Origin: a virus
DNA length: 64,000 bases
Reading direction: 5' to 3' (one strand)
IMG/VR virus record: IMGVR_UViG_3300020156_000021
Location: 108,910-172,909 of that record
A program made the translations under genes and the position numbers. Positions within the stretch are counted from its first letter, which is position 1, and each line of letters begins with the position of its first letter. The notes below the pieces were generated by a model. That model was given only the letters and a program-made list of their open reading frames with translations. It was not told the DNA's origin and did not search any database. Of the stretch, positions 41,418 to 50,306 are shown in pieces.

Positions 41418-41446
41418 ATTTTACTGCTTTAGTATAAATATGTCAA
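41418..41446 (-). promoter_or_regulatory. promoter before 41203-41370
   Basis: TTGACA (41441-41446) and TAAAAT (41418-41423), spacing 17, minus strand, with upstream AATATTA. Confidence 0.65.
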
Positions 41447-41803
41447 TAGATAATATTAAAATAAATGTTTTTAGTATGTTTACATAAATACATTTTAAGC
41501 TATAAAAACCTTGAAAGTATTGGTATTACTATGTTTGAGGTTAGTTTTATAACGGATAAATTAGTTTACGTAACAACATGAATTATATAAACCTGGATAT
41601 GCCTGTAAACGTCTAGGATTGATTTTAAGGTTTAGTAATATAATATGTATGACAAGTCTTAAAATGGATTTTAGAGGCATTGTAGTTGATTTTATTTATT
41701 TTATGATTATGCTGGTTTGGTATCGGATTGACAGGATTTTGGGGTCATAAAATGTTGTGTGTGACTCTATGAGTAGTAGAGAGGATTACTGTATATGTGA
41801 GGG
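41447..41803. other. gene-free GT-rich gap
   Basis: About 350 bases with no supported gene. The plus strand is G- and T-rich. It forms the left outer arm of the compositional mirror described in the findings. Confidence 0.4.
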
Positions 41804-41830
41804 TAAAAAAAATAAACCCGTGAGGGTTTA
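41804..41830 (-). terminator. Rho-independent terminator
   Basis: Perfect TAAACCC/GGGTTTA stem with loop GTGA and a long T-run on the minus strand, overlapping the stop of 41828-42031. Confidence 0.75.
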
Positions 41831-42031
41831 CTCTATAGGCTTTAATGTTTCAATATTTCTTAAATCTGTCCTATTTATTTGATATTTAAAACTTCTTCCT
41901 ATTGCTTTTTTAAATATTCCATCTTTTAATATTCCTTCTTGTACTGTGTGAGTTTTAAACTTGTTTTCACCTTCATCTAAAATCATAACAAGTTTACCCA
42001 TTGTGTTGAATGCTAACATTCCTTTATACAT
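41828..42031 (-). CDS. hypothetical protein
   Basis: 67 residues; KGMLAFNTMGKLVMILDEGENKF opening hairpin, basic tail. Behind promoter 42063-42092. Unknown. Confidence 0.58.
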   Translation of the reverse strand: MYKGMLAFNTMGKLVMILDEGENKFKTHTVQEGILKDGIFKKAIGRSFKYQINRTDLRNIETLKPIE

Positions 42032-42062
42032 TGTAAATACCTCCTTAATATTTATTGTCTAT

Positions 42063-42092
42063 ATCTTATCATAGGATAGTATTACCTGTCAA
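42063..42092 (-). promoter_or_regulatory. promoter before 41828-42031
   Basis: TTGACA (42087-42092) and TAAGAT (42063-42068), spacing 18, minus strand. Confidence 0.65.
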
Positions 42093-42197
42093 CAATTATT
42101 TTATGCTTTTGTGTGTTTGTGTGTTGTGATATTATCCAAAAATTACTATCATGGGTTATGCCTCTTTAATGGTATAATTGTTTGGTGTACCAGTAAT

Positions 42198-42335
42198 TTA
42201 ATACTTTTTATCATTGACGGTTACTGTGTATGGTATTTTTTTAGTTGTCAGTTGGTCAAGTCGTGCATATAGGACTATTTGCGCCAATGATTTATTAGTA
42301 ATGTGTAGGTAGTTAAGGATGTCTTGTTTTGTCAT
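42198..42335 (-). CDS. 45-residue HTH-like protein
   Basis: From the ATG behind AGGAGG; the longer frame lacks a site and would enter the promoter. TKQDILNYLHITNKSLAQIV looks like a small helix-turn-helix followed by a beta hairpin. It is the first minus-strand gene beside the divergence zone. Confidence 0.55.
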   Translation of the reverse strand: MTKQDILNYLHITNKSLAQIVLYARLDQLTTKKIPYTVTVNDKKY

Positions 42336-42369
42336 TGTGGGATAACCTCCTATATAATTGATTATATTT

Positions 42370-42398
42370 ATCTTATATCTATTGTGTGTAGTTGTCAA
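42370..42398 (-). promoter_or_regulatory. first minus-strand promoter at the divergence zone
   Basis: TTGACA (42393-42398) and TAAGAT (42370-42375), spacing 17. Confidence 0.7.
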
Positions 42399-42748
42399 GG
42401 GTTTTATGCGGTTTTTTTATTTTGTGAGTATTATATAGTAAGGATTTTTTATAGCTGATACTTCGGTAAATAATATTAGTGTATTAGGTTGGTTAGTACA
42501 GTAGTTAAGTAATTATATTATTGGGTTAGTTGTGGCTGTGCATATCGTATATATACAGTATATACTAATAAATACAGTTTAGTAAGTGTATCGGTATATC
42601 ATTATGATATATTATATGTTGTATAGTATTATATATAGTATATTATAAAATACTTCAATGGCTCAAACCCTGTTATATAGCCCGATATAGACGATATAAA
42701 CCTGTAAACATGCTCTACAACTGCGTTGTACGGTATCCTGGTATTAAT

Positions 42749-42780
42749 CTGATAAAAAGGATCAATTATCCTTTATCAGA
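42749..42780. repeat. long inverted repeat
   Basis: CTGATAAAAAGGAT and ATCCTTTATCAG face each other with a 5-base loop and one two-base bulge. It lies near the point where base composition switches. Confidence 0.55.
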
Positions 42781-43009
42781 GCAATAAAATATCATTTATT
42801 CACCCAATTATTACCGATTAATTACCATTTTTATTTATTCTGCTATTCTCCAATATCTATTAAATCACCTTCAAACCATTGATACAACTGCATTTCAAGC
42901 CTATTCGCCAAATAGTATATAATTGTGTATTATATACAGTTTTATAGATAGTGCCGGGTGGATTACAAAGTTTCATTGACTTTTTTCAATGACTTGGATA
43001 GCAGCACAT

Positions 43010-43026
43010 CTGGAAACACCTTCCAG
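43010..43026. repeat. perfect 6-bp hairpin
   Basis: CTGGAA-ACACC-TTCCAG. It is followed by an AAGCGAAGCGAA direct repeat at about 43031-43042. Confidence 0.4.
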
Positions 43027-43686
43027 TAGTAAGCGAAGCGAATCACATTTTTACTTAAAAAATACCTAAATTTTTTCGGTACTCAATTCGATAAAACCCA
43101 TTAAAATAGCACCCTACACAACCATCAAAATAATGTATTTATTTTAATACATAATAATTCTAACATCTCTAAAACCCAATAATACCAATACTTTCACAAC
43201 CATATTAATATCAATATTTAACCTCTACCCGACACCCAATAACCCACCTCTCCACCCTACTACCAAAATTCTCACCAAAGTATATATAAATATACCTTTT
43301 CGCCATATATTCAATAGTAAACCACGATATCAAAAATTCACACAATAATTTTACTTATATAAAAAATTAAAAACAATGACCAATAAATTTCAAAACAAAA
43401 AACTCAAAACTAAATTTTGCATAAATAATTTTGATATATTCTTTTACCTCTAACCACCAAACATCAACCAAGTTTTTCACTTCATAAAAGCTATTGCGTG
43501 ATATTTTACATTTCTTAGAAACTATATATCAATGATCTTATACCCTCTATCAAATTACTCTAGTCTTACAGACAGTACCCCTGATTGTTCCGCTAAAGCT
43601 CCACAATCTTCCCCTACAAGGGGATATTATAATTTTTTATTTTTTCTAATTGAAATATAGAAATATAAATATAACATAAATATATA

Positions 43687-43715
43687 TTGACTTATTTATT
43701 TTATTATTATATACT
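43687..43715 (+). promoter_or_regulatory. plus-strand promoter of the helicase block
   Basis: TTGACT (43687-43692) and TATACT (43710-43715), spacing 17, 55 bases before the small gene at 43771. Confidence 0.65.
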
Positions 43716-43770
43716 TAACTTATAGGAGTACTATAACCATTTATAAATATAGAAAGGAGGTAACCAACCA

Positions 43771-43914
43771 ATAACTATACACGATATATACATATCAGAT
43801 AAGGGTATCTTTACATTACTAGAGAAAGGAGTTATACATAGTACTGATGAGTTAAAGGATAAGAATAAATTAAATATGGCTGTTAAATTTTTTAAAACAA
43901 ATGAATTAAAATAA
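43771..43914 (+). CDS. 47-residue protein, possible ATA start
   Basis: A textbook AAAGGAGG (43753-43760) is followed ten bases later by ATA ACT ATA, opening a frame that ends at TAA 43914. No ATG, GTG or TTG is available before codon 35. The sequence looks coding (helical, ending DELKDKNKLNMAVKF). Either ATA starts translation or the start was lost by mutation. Confidence 0.4.
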   Translation: MTIHDIYISDKGIFTLLEKGVIHSTDELKDKNKLNMAVKFFKTNELK

Positions 43915-44107
43915 TAATATAATTTATTTTATATTCTCTTAGTCCTTTTAAGGAAAAAGTCTTGAAACCCTATTGAAATCAACACATTTTTTCAATTTTA
44001 GCAGATTGGAATTGCTAATCCGCTGAAATCAATGGTTTGAGTTTTTGGGCAAACGCCTAGTTAATGCCTGCAAAAAATCGAGTTAAATATAGGAGGTTTA
44101 ATTTTAA
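43915..44107 (+). other. leader of the helicase gene with hairpins
   Basis: 192 bases without a frame. AGC-A-GATT/AATC-C-GCT can pair around 44001-44024 and GGC-AAAC-GCC near 44059. It ends in AGGAGG before the TTG start of the next gene. Structure may control translation; no known riboswitch is recognised. Confidence 0.3.
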
Positions 44108-45322
44108 TTGGTAAAAATACATATAGTAGATGCTCCTTGTGGAGCAGGTAAGACATCTGGAGCAATTAACTTAATGGATAGTAACATTACAGAAAAATAT
44201 ATTTTTATAACACCATTTCTTAATGAAGTTAAAAGAATAAAGGATAATTGTCAAAAACGTAAATTTTATGAACCGCAAGAACAAGGAACAAAATTAAATG
44301 GTATGCATTGGTTAATATCAAATAAAAAAAATATTGCTTCCACACATGCTTTGTTTTTAAATTTTAATGACTATACAATTGATCTTGTTAAACAAGGTGA
44401 ATATACTCTTATTCTTGATGAAGTGGCTAATGTAGTTGAAATAATGGATATTACAAAAAAAGATTTAACCAATATTCTTGAAAATTATGCTCATGTGGAA
44501 GATGGATTATTAATTTGGGATGATATGGATTATGAAGGTAAATTTAGTGAAGTAATGAGAATGTCAATTAACAGATGTGTTGGTATATATGGAGAAACTG
44601 CTTTAATATGGTGTTTCCCTATAGAAATATTTAAAGCATTTAAAGAAGTTTATATATTGACATATATGTTTAATGCTCAGATTCAAAGATATTACTATGA
44701 TTTTTATAATGTGCAATATGATTATTTATTTGTTAGAAAAATAATGAATAATTATATTTTTACTAAAGAAACACAACATTATTCAAATTTAACAAATATA
44801 AAAGATAAAATTAATGTTTGTGATTATGAAAAATTAAATTTAATTGGTGATAGTGATACAGCATTAAGTGTATCTTGGTTTATTAGAGATAAGTTTAAAT
44901 CTAATAGACCTATGATTAATATTCTTAAAAAGAATCTATATAATTACTTTAAAAATGTATTAAAATCATCTTCAGACGCAAATATGTGGACTACATTTAA
45001 AGATTATAAAAAATATTTACAAGGAGCAGGTTATTCTAAAGGATTTATATCAGTTAATGCTAGAGCCACTAATGAATATAAAAATAAAACTTGTTTAGCT
45101 TATTGTGCTAATATTTTTATTAACCCAATATTGAAACAATTTTTTGAACAAAAAAATATTAAAGTGGATGAAGAAATTTATGCCTTATCCGAATTAATAC
45201 AATGGATATGGAGATCAGCAATAAGAGATGGTGATGATATTAATATTTATATTCCTTCATCAAGAATGAGAGAATTATTAATTGAATGGTTAAATAGTTT
45301 TAATAAAAATAATATATTATAA
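44108..45322 (+). CDS. helicase-like P-loop ATPase
   Basis: 404 residues from a TTG start behind AGGAGG. Walker A is APCGAGKTS (residues 8-16), Walker B is LILDEVA (about 100-106), and a later WIWRSAIRDGD resembles the arginine motif VI of superfamily 2 helicases. No zinc or accessory domain seen. Position next to the divergence zone suggests a replication or initiation role; that is inference. Confidence 0.7.
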   Translation: MVKIHIVDAPCGAGKTSGAINLMDSNITEKYIFITPFLNEVKRIKDNCQKRKFYEPQEQGTKLNGMHWLISNKKNIASTHALFLNFNDYTIDLVKQGEYTLILDEVANVVEIMDITKKDLTNILENYAHVEDGLLIWDDMDYEGKFSEVMRMSINRCVGIYGETALIWCFPIEIFKAFKEVYILTYMFNAQIQRYYYDFYNVQYDYLFVRKIMNNYIFTKETQHYSNLTNIKDKINVCDYEKLNLIGDSDTALSVSWFIRDKFKSNRPMINILKKNLYNYFKNVLKSSSDANMWTTFKDYKKYLQGAGYSKGFISVNARATNEYKNKTCLAYCANIFINPILKQFFEQKNIKVDEEIYALSELIQWIWRSAIRDGDDINIYIPSSRMRELLIEWLNSFNKNNIL

Positions 45323-45337
45323 TTAAAGGAGTACAAT

Positions 45338-46003
45338 ATGCCAAAATTGATTTATGGTTTTAAAAATAATAAACTACATCATATAGATTCTGTGAGTAAT
45401 GGAATTGATTGTGATTGCTTATGCCCTAATTGCGGAGATAAACTAATAGCTAAACAAAGAAAAATTTATGAACATCATTTTGCTCATGAATCTAAAGAAT
45501 GTGATATAAGTATTGCTCAAGAGACATCATTACATTATATGGCAAAAGAGATTCTGTCAGATTGTAAAACTATTAAATTACCAAAAATTAATGTAAAAGA
45601 TAAATATGCATTTTATACCATTGAACAATATAAGAATATTAATTTTAGTATTATTAGTAAAGATAGTTTGATATATCATATAGATACATATAAAGAAACA
45701 AATATAATTATTGATAATGTGATAGTCGAAAAATATTTACAAAATATTAAACCCGATATAATAATAGAATTTGAAGGTAGAAAAATTTTAATTGAGATTG
45801 CTGTAACTCATTTTATTGATGAAGTGAAAAAACAAAAAATTATTGAATTAGATATTCCTACTATTGAAATAGATTTATCAGAATATAAAGATAATATTAA
45901 TGATATTACATATGAAAATTTAAAAGAAATCCTTCTACATGATATAAATCATAAGCATTGGATATATTTTAAACAATATAATAATCATGTAAAATCCATA
46001 TAA
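45338..46003 (+). CDS. CoiA-like protein with zinc site and PD-(D/E)XK nuclease
   Basis: 221 residues. CLCPNCGDKLIAKQ and EHHFAHES form the CoiA-type zinc N-terminus; KPDIIIEFEGRKILIEIAVTH is the restriction-type active site (D, E-x-A). Competence protein CoiA and mobile-element homologues share this order. Likely a nuclease acting on incoming or replicating DNA. Sixteen bases from the helicase-like gene, so one operon. Confidence 0.78.
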   Translation: MPKLIYGFKNNKLHHIDSVSNGIDCDCLCPNCGDKLIAKQRKIYEHHFAHESKECDISIAQETSLHYMAKEILSDCKTIKLPKINVKDKYAFYTIEQYKNINFSIISKDSLIYHIDTYKETNIIIDNVIVEKYLQNIKPDIIIEFEGRKILIEIAVTHFIDEVKKQKIIELDIPTIEIDLSEYKDNINDITYENLKEILLHDINHKHWIYFKQYNNHVKSI

Positions 46004-46022
46004 TGAAATAATCAATAAACAA

Positions 46023-46502
46023 ATGCAATTATTTGATTATTGGATAAAAGAATTTAATTTAGAATATAGGAATATATATAATGATTATTGTTTAGAAAAA
46101 ACATATAAGCATATATCTGATTTTTGGAATAGACAATGGATATCTAAATATATGCCTATGCCTTGGTATATAAATTATCCTATTAATGGTGATATACTTT
46201 ATAATGGAGACAGACGTAGATGGCAAAGTATGATAATTAATAAAATTTATTTTAGTAAAAACAGCATTTTAATAGATGATATTGTAAACTATATAACTGA
46301 ACAAAAATTTTTAAAAATATTTGATACTAATTATAAAAATCCATATTATTATACATTGTCATTTGAAGATAGACAGAAAGGTTTAATGAAGAAAACGAAT
46401 AGATATCAAGTTATTCGAGATTATTATAAATTTTTAATTAATAATAATATAATTAATGCTAATGGTAAATTTAATATAAACAATAAACCCTGTAGCACTT
46501 AA
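46023..46502 (+). CDS. hypothetical protein
   Basis: 159 residues, Tyr/Asn rich, with NRYQVIRDYYKFLINNNII near the end, possibly a winged helix. Last gene of the plus block; no strong ribosome site, so it may be coupled to the CoiA-like gene. Its stop lies within the terminator stem. Confidence 0.6.
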   Translation: MQLFDYWIKEFNLEYRNIYNDYCLEKTYKHISDFWNRQWISKYMPMPWYINYPINGDILYNGDRRRWQSMIINKIYFSKNSILIDDIVNYITEQKFLKIFDTNYKNPYYYTLSFEDRQKGLMKKTNRYQVIRDYYKFLINNNIINANGKFNINNKPCST

Positions 46503-46512
46503 CTACAGGGTT
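46486..46512. terminator. convergent terminator
   Basis: A perfect 10-bp stem (46486-46495 with 46503-46512) between convergent gene blocks. The minus side is followed by a T-rich stretch; the plus side is not. Confidence 0.65.
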
Positions 46513-46541
46513 CTCCTACCCTATCTCTTACCACCAAATAA

Positions 46542-46862
46542 TCACCAAAACTTTAATTTTTCAATAAACATACCAATATTATTTATCTCCTCCCCTATTT
46601 TATTAAAACTATCAACCACCTCTTGTATTCCACCAGTACTCAATTTTAATAATGCTACAATAGGAATTCCAGCAAGACACCAACCACAAAAATTAATCAC
46701 TAAAGAAGCTTGTGGATTAATTTCTTCAGTTATTTTCTTTGCTAAAAACGTCATTCCTCTAATAGTAATAATAGATACAGTAAAACCAATTGCCTTTTTA
46801 GGATCAGTTAAACATGCTAATCCTAAAACAACACCTCCACCTATTAAAGCTGTCTCAATCAT
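46542..46862 (-). CDS. multi-pass membrane protein
   Basis: 106 residues with three or four hydrophobic segments (about 3-18, 26-42, 55-75). It is two bases from the small membrane gene upstream. Together they resemble SpoIIIAC/AD-type membrane pairs by size and hydrophobicity, or conjugation/secretion subunits. Confidence 0.6.
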   Translation of the reverse strand: MIETALIGGGVVLGLACLTDPKKAIGFTVSIITIRGMTFLAKKITEEINPQASLVINFCGWCLAGIPIVALLKLSTGGIQEVVDSFNKIGEEINNIGMFIEKLKFW

Positions 46863-46863
46863 A

Positions 46864-47058
46864 TCACCCTCCTAAAGAATTAAGAGCCTTGACAACTTTA
46901 ATAAATGCAGTTAAAGCCGTACAGATTATCAAACACACAGTCCCAAACGTGACATAGGTAGATTCAGTCTCTTTGTCTAAAGATTTTAATATTCCAGATG
47001 CTAAACCAGAAGCAACACTCATTGATGTCATTACTATTACAGTGGTAACTCCACTCAT
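46864..47058 (-). CDS. SpoIIIAC-like two-helix membrane protein
   Basis: 64 residues: helix 1 about 4-24, short polar loop LKSLDKETES, helix 2 about 34-56. This is the size and layout of the SpoIIIAC/AD family. Function in the element is unknown; a transport pore is an inference. Confidence 0.5.
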   Translation of the reverse strand: MSGVTTVIVMTSMSVASGLASGILKSLDKETESTYVTFGTVCLIICTALTAFIKVVKALNSLGG

Positions 47059-47113
47059 ACCCTATACCTCCCCCTATATTTACAAATTACAGGAAGGGGA
47101 ATTAACCCCTCCC

Positions 47114-47272
47114 CTATACTTTACAATTAACAGAAATATATTCTCTGGTATCTATATGTTTAAAATAATGTGTATTATCTTTGCTATACATATACATGTA
47201 TTGCTCACGTTCCTCGTCAGTATTAAAGCATTTCTCAAACACTTTTTGAGAATCAACAAATTGTAATTCCAT
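47114..47272 (-). CDS. 52-residue protein
   Basis: ATG at 47272 behind AGGAGG. Acidic and Tyr-rich, no family. An AGGGG/CCCCT hairpin (47092-47116) sits at its stop. Confidence 0.52.
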   Translation of the reverse strand: MELQFVDSQKVFEKCFNTDEEREQYMYMYSKDNTHYFKHIDTREYISVNCKV

Positions 47273-47281
47273 GATTTCCTC

Positions 47282-47539
47282 CTATGCTCTTTTTACCTTA
47301 TACTTTTTAATATCAATAACTTTTGCAACTTTAGTATGGTGCAGCACCTTATATCTTTTCCTCTTTTGCCGTTTCAGCATATCATCCAACATATAACCTA
47401 CCCTGTTGGATATTAACATTAGCACCTTACCGATAATTGATTTCTTTTTCCCATGTTTCCCTAATAGGAATTTTCCTACATTCCATGTCAATAGTACAAA
47501 CAAATATACTTTGACTAAGTTTATTAATAATTCCATCAT
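47282..47539 (-). CDS. basic membrane-anchored protein
   Basis: 85 residues; residues 5-24 hydrophobic, then a Lys/Arg-rich cytoplasmic part. Its ATG overlaps the TGA of the next upstream frame, typical of coupling. Unknown role, perhaps with the FtsK-type ATPase. Confidence 0.6.
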   Translation of the reverse strand: MMELLINLVKVYLFVLLTWNVGKFLLGKHGKKKSIIGKVLMLISNRVGYMLDDMLKRQKRKRYKVLHHTKVAKVIDIKKYKVKRA

Positions 47540-47751
47540 ATGCTTTGTTCTCCTTCCTCTTTAGTGTCATATTTCAAAAAAAGCCATAACAAAAAGATAA
47601 AATAAATTCCTAGTAATACACTCAGATTCCATGAAATATCAATACCAACCAGATTCAAGTTAATGAGTGCAATAACGATAGTAACGTGTGTTCGGATTAA
47701 TGATTCAACATTGACCGTAACTCTGCTACTAAATTTACTGCAAACAAGAAC
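47536..47751 (-). pseudogene. membrane protein frame without a start codon
   Basis: A 71-codon frame with two hydrophobic segments (INLNLVGIDISW and LLGIYFIFLLWLFL) ends in TGA overlapping the next ATG. No usable start lies between the preceding TAG and the coding part. It may be a 5'-truncated gene. Confidence 0.35.
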
Positions 47752-47996
47752 CTAAATAAGACTAATACCATATTTCACAAAACCAAGTATATTCCAAAAA
47801 TCACCTTATCCTTTGTACTGGCTTCTTAGATATGTATTGGTGGTTGCTTGTTTCGCAACGCACCTTGCACGTAATAGACTCATTAAAATTCGCTATTACT
47901 AACGAAAAATCAAAATGTTGATTTTACTTAATGTCCACTTATATAAACCATATAACCTACACTGAACCCACCAGTAATATGGGGTAGTCATATACT
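47752..47996. other. gene-free gap
   Basis: 245 bases between blocks. Two tiny frames of 30 and 25 codons lack ribosome sites. A GTTGC/GCAAC hairpin lies near 47852. No element recognised. Confidence 0.35.
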
Positions 47997-48617
47997 TTAA
48001 AGTATTATAGAACACAATGATTTTAAATTAGTTTTTACTTGAAGAACTTTTGTATTTTGTAGAGATACATTATTGAAATGTCTATCAGATACTATAAGGA
48101 CTTTAGGATAAAAGGTTTTATCTTTAGCAAGATAGTTTTGAACTTCACCTGTTGAATAGATTTCATCGTATTTTTCAAGCCTATGATGGTTATTTGAAGT
48201 CTGGACTTCAACAAAGAAGTAGCAACGTTTTCCCTTCTCATCTCCTAAATTATCTACGGTAAATTGAAGAAAGGCATCGCTTTTATATTTATTGTTGCAC
48301 CAGGATTTTTCTATTTCAAAACGTTCTACATTAAATCCCAAGTAGCGTATTTCAGCTAAAAGATTAAGCAAGACTAATCTATGATAACTAGGGTTACTTA
48401 TTTTATTTTCATTGTAGATATAGATATTTTTATTATTGGTTTCATCCTTTACGCATTTAATATAATCTTCTTTAAGAAGTTCTAACAACCTCTTTCTACA
48501 TACGGTATAACCATAATCACTAGGAAAAAATACTTTTTCTAAGATACCAACTGTGGCATACTTATAAGGCTCAAACCATTCCTTGATAAGTCTATTGTCC
48601 CTTTCAGTTATCGACAT
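47997..48617 (-). CDS. replication-relaxation family protein
   Basis: 206 residues. Residues 1-75 are a winged-helix domain (TERDNRLIKEWFEPYKYATVGIL opening in short form), and 110-200 an alpha/beta nuclease-like part with FFVEVQTSNNHHRLEKYDE. The family occurs next to FtsK/TraB-type ATPases on Firmicute plasmids and phages. Overlaps the ATPase gene by 14 bases. Confidence 0.68.
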   Translation of the reverse strand: MSITERDNRLIKEWFEPYKYATVGILEKVFFPSDYGYTVCRKRLLELLKEDYIKCVKDETNNKNIYIYNENKISNPSYHRLVLLNLLAEIRYLGFNVERFEIEKSWCNNKYKSDAFLQFTVDNLGDEKGKRCYFFVEVQTSNNHHRLEKYDEIYSTGEVQNYLAKDKTFYPKVLIVSDRHFNNVSLQNTKVLQVKTNLKSLCSIIL

Positions 48618-49893
48618 ACTGATCCTCCTCTATTAAGTTTACAACAGGATAGTGAGAATTTTTATTTCTTTGTTTCTTTGGTAGATTAACAACTTTAGTA
48701 ACTTTAGCCGGAGGTTGTTTTGTTTCAGTATCTTTGATTATAGAATCAATATCTATTTTTTTATGATTTGGGTCTGAATATGGTGGTTGTAAAAAATTAT
48801 TTAGCATTTGAGTAGTTAACAAAGGACTAAACAAATAATCCCTTTTCTCTCCACCGTTCTGACTATAAACAGCATATCTATCCATTAGTCCAACAGCACA
48901 ATTATCTCCCATAATAACTTCAGATGATATAGAATCATTAGCTCTGAATGATATTCTTACAGCAGCCATATTTTTTATTAGACTTGGAAGTTCATCTTTT
49001 ACTGTTTTTTGAACGCCAACTAATAAAAATATACCCATCTCCCTTCCTGCCTTACTAAGTTTTTTGCATATGTCTATTATCTCTTGCTTTTGTGTTTTTT
49101 CAGTCTCATTATCTGATTTGTCAGGTATCAAGAATGAAAATTCATCTATTACTACATAACAATAAGACATTTTACTTTTTGATATAGAGTTATACTCTAC
49201 AATATTAGTTGCTAAACCAGCTTCTCTTAGTTTTCCAATGACAGATTTTCTTTTACTGAGTTTGATTTCCATATATTTTAGTATGCTTAATATAGATTCG
49301 ATCTCAGTAGCATAATATTTTACCATTTTTGCATTTCTAAATTTAGAGAAACCATCCTTTACAGGATCAGCAAGGTATATTTCCACTTCGTTTATTTTAC
49401 ATGATAGTATCCATGATAAAATTATTAAATAAAGAAATCTTGTCTTTCCCGCTCCTGTAGCTCCTGCTAAAAGAAACATACAATAGTCATTACAATTGTT
49501 TTTGATAGGTTCTAATGAAAAATCTAAACCCAAATACATTTGCCAAGGTTTAATTTGAGGGTTTTCATAAGGGGTTTCTTCATCAAGAGCTTGGGTAACT
49601 ATTTTGATATTGGCATAATCTTTAAATGGTTGCATTTTCATTATCCATATGCAACATAAACCTTGTTGTATCTCTCCTATTTTCTTCTGAAACTCAGAAA
49701 AGAATAATCCAGGTTCTAGATTTAAGTAAGCTTTATACCCATAGTTGGTCTTTTCAATGATTTTAAGATTATAAGTACGGTTGAATTTATTATATAACCC
49801 TAACTCAAACATAAGCCTATAAAATTTTTCATAAAACTCAGCTTTTTCTTTTAGGAATACTTTCTTTTCATCAACCTTTTTCATTACAATCAC
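48604..49893 (-). CDS. FtsK/TraB-like DNA-translocating ATPase
   Basis: 429 residues. Walker A LLAGATGAGKTRFLY at about residue 145, Walker B YCYVVIDEFSFLI about 240, and LSKAGREMGIFLLVGVQK (arginine-finger/sensor region). No membrane helix in this protein; the small protein upstream supplies one. Members pump double-stranded DNA in conjugation (TcpA type) or segregation. Overlaps both neighbours. Confidence 0.83.
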   Translation of the reverse strand: MIVMKKVDEKKVFLKEKAEFYEKFYRLMFELGLYNKFNRTYNLKIIEKTNYGYKAYLNLEPGLFFSEFQKKIGEIQQGLCCIWIMKMQPFKDYANIKIVTQALDEETPYENPQIKPWQMYLGLDFSLEPIKNNCNDYCMFLLAGATGAGKTRFLYLIILSWILSCKINEVEIYLADPVKDGFSKFRNAKMVKYYATEIESILSILKYMEIKLSKRKSVIGKLREAGLATNIVEYNSISKSKMSYCYVVIDEFSFLIPDKSDNETEKTQKQEIIDICKKLSKAGREMGIFLLVGVQKTVKDELPSLIKNMAAVRISFRANDSISSEVIMGDNCAVGLMDRYAVYSQNGGEKRDYLFSPLLTTQMLNNFLQPPYSDPNHKKIDIDSIIKDTETKQPPAKVTKVVNLPKKQRNKNSHYPVVNLIEEDQYVDN

Positions 49894-50075
49894 CTTGAAA
49901 ATATAGTTGATTTAGATTTTATATTGGTTGTTTCCTTTTGTTTATTGAGTTTTACTATATAAGGTGTAAGATCGTTGTTTGCCTTGTGAAAAGCTTTCTT
50001 TTTTATATACCAAAACATAATAAAAGGGATTAAAATAAAGGGAAAATATTCAATATTTTTTAGTAAAAAGTCCAT
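49890..50075 (-). CDS. small membrane partner of the ATPase
   Basis: 61 residues; residues 10-26 hydrophobic, rest basic. Overlaps the ATPase start by four bases, so made together with it. Probably a membrane anchor. Confidence 0.58.
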   Translation of the reverse strand: MDFLLKNIEYFPFILIPFIMFWYIKKKAFHKANNDLTPYIVKLNKQKETTNIKSKSTIFSR

Positions 50076-50084
50076 AAAACCTCC

Positions 50085-50306
50085 TTATTTTATTAATTTC
50101 TGGATTTTTTGGTCATTTATCTGAGGTTTTTGAGAGACATTTAGAATTTGTATAATATCTTTAATAGAGTCAATAAATATTTTACCTTTATGTTCTTTAT
50201 AGAAAGACATAGCAGTTTTGGCTATCTTACTCCTACCATTAGAATCAAAATAGTTTAATAATTCACGTTCTTCTTCATCAAAAGATATGCTTCTTCTTTC
50301 GCTCAT
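50085..50306 (-). CDS. ParR-like partition adaptor
   Basis: 73 residues from the ATG behind AGGTG. The ATGA overlaps the stop of the actin-like gene. SISFDEEERELLNYFDSNGRSKIAKTAMSFY is a ribbon-helix-helix pattern, as in ParR and AlfB/AlpR. It would bind parC-type repeats and join DNA to filaments. Confidence 0.68.
   Translation of the reverse strand: MSERRSISFDEEERELLNYFDSNGRSKIAKTAMSFYKEHKGKIFIDSIKDIIQILNVSQKPQINDQKIQKLIK

Larger units (their letters stand above)
42400..43686. other. gene-free divergence zone, candidate origin or control region
   Basis: About 1.3 kb without a supported gene on either strand, between outward-facing promoters. It contains ATAT-rich dyads (about 42540-42650), an inverted repeat (42749-42780), a CATTGA/TCAATG hairpin (42974-42991), a CTGGAA/TTCCAG hairpin (43010-43026) and a CCCC/GGGG hairpin near 43613. 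The left part of the plus strand is G/T-rich and the right part A/C-rich. I see no clear iterons, so replication origin remains an inference. Confidence 0.4.

Noticed and set aside
42400-43686. A CRISPR array or iteron array in the gene-free zone
   Set aside because: There are no regularly spaced direct repeats of useful length, only scattered dyads.
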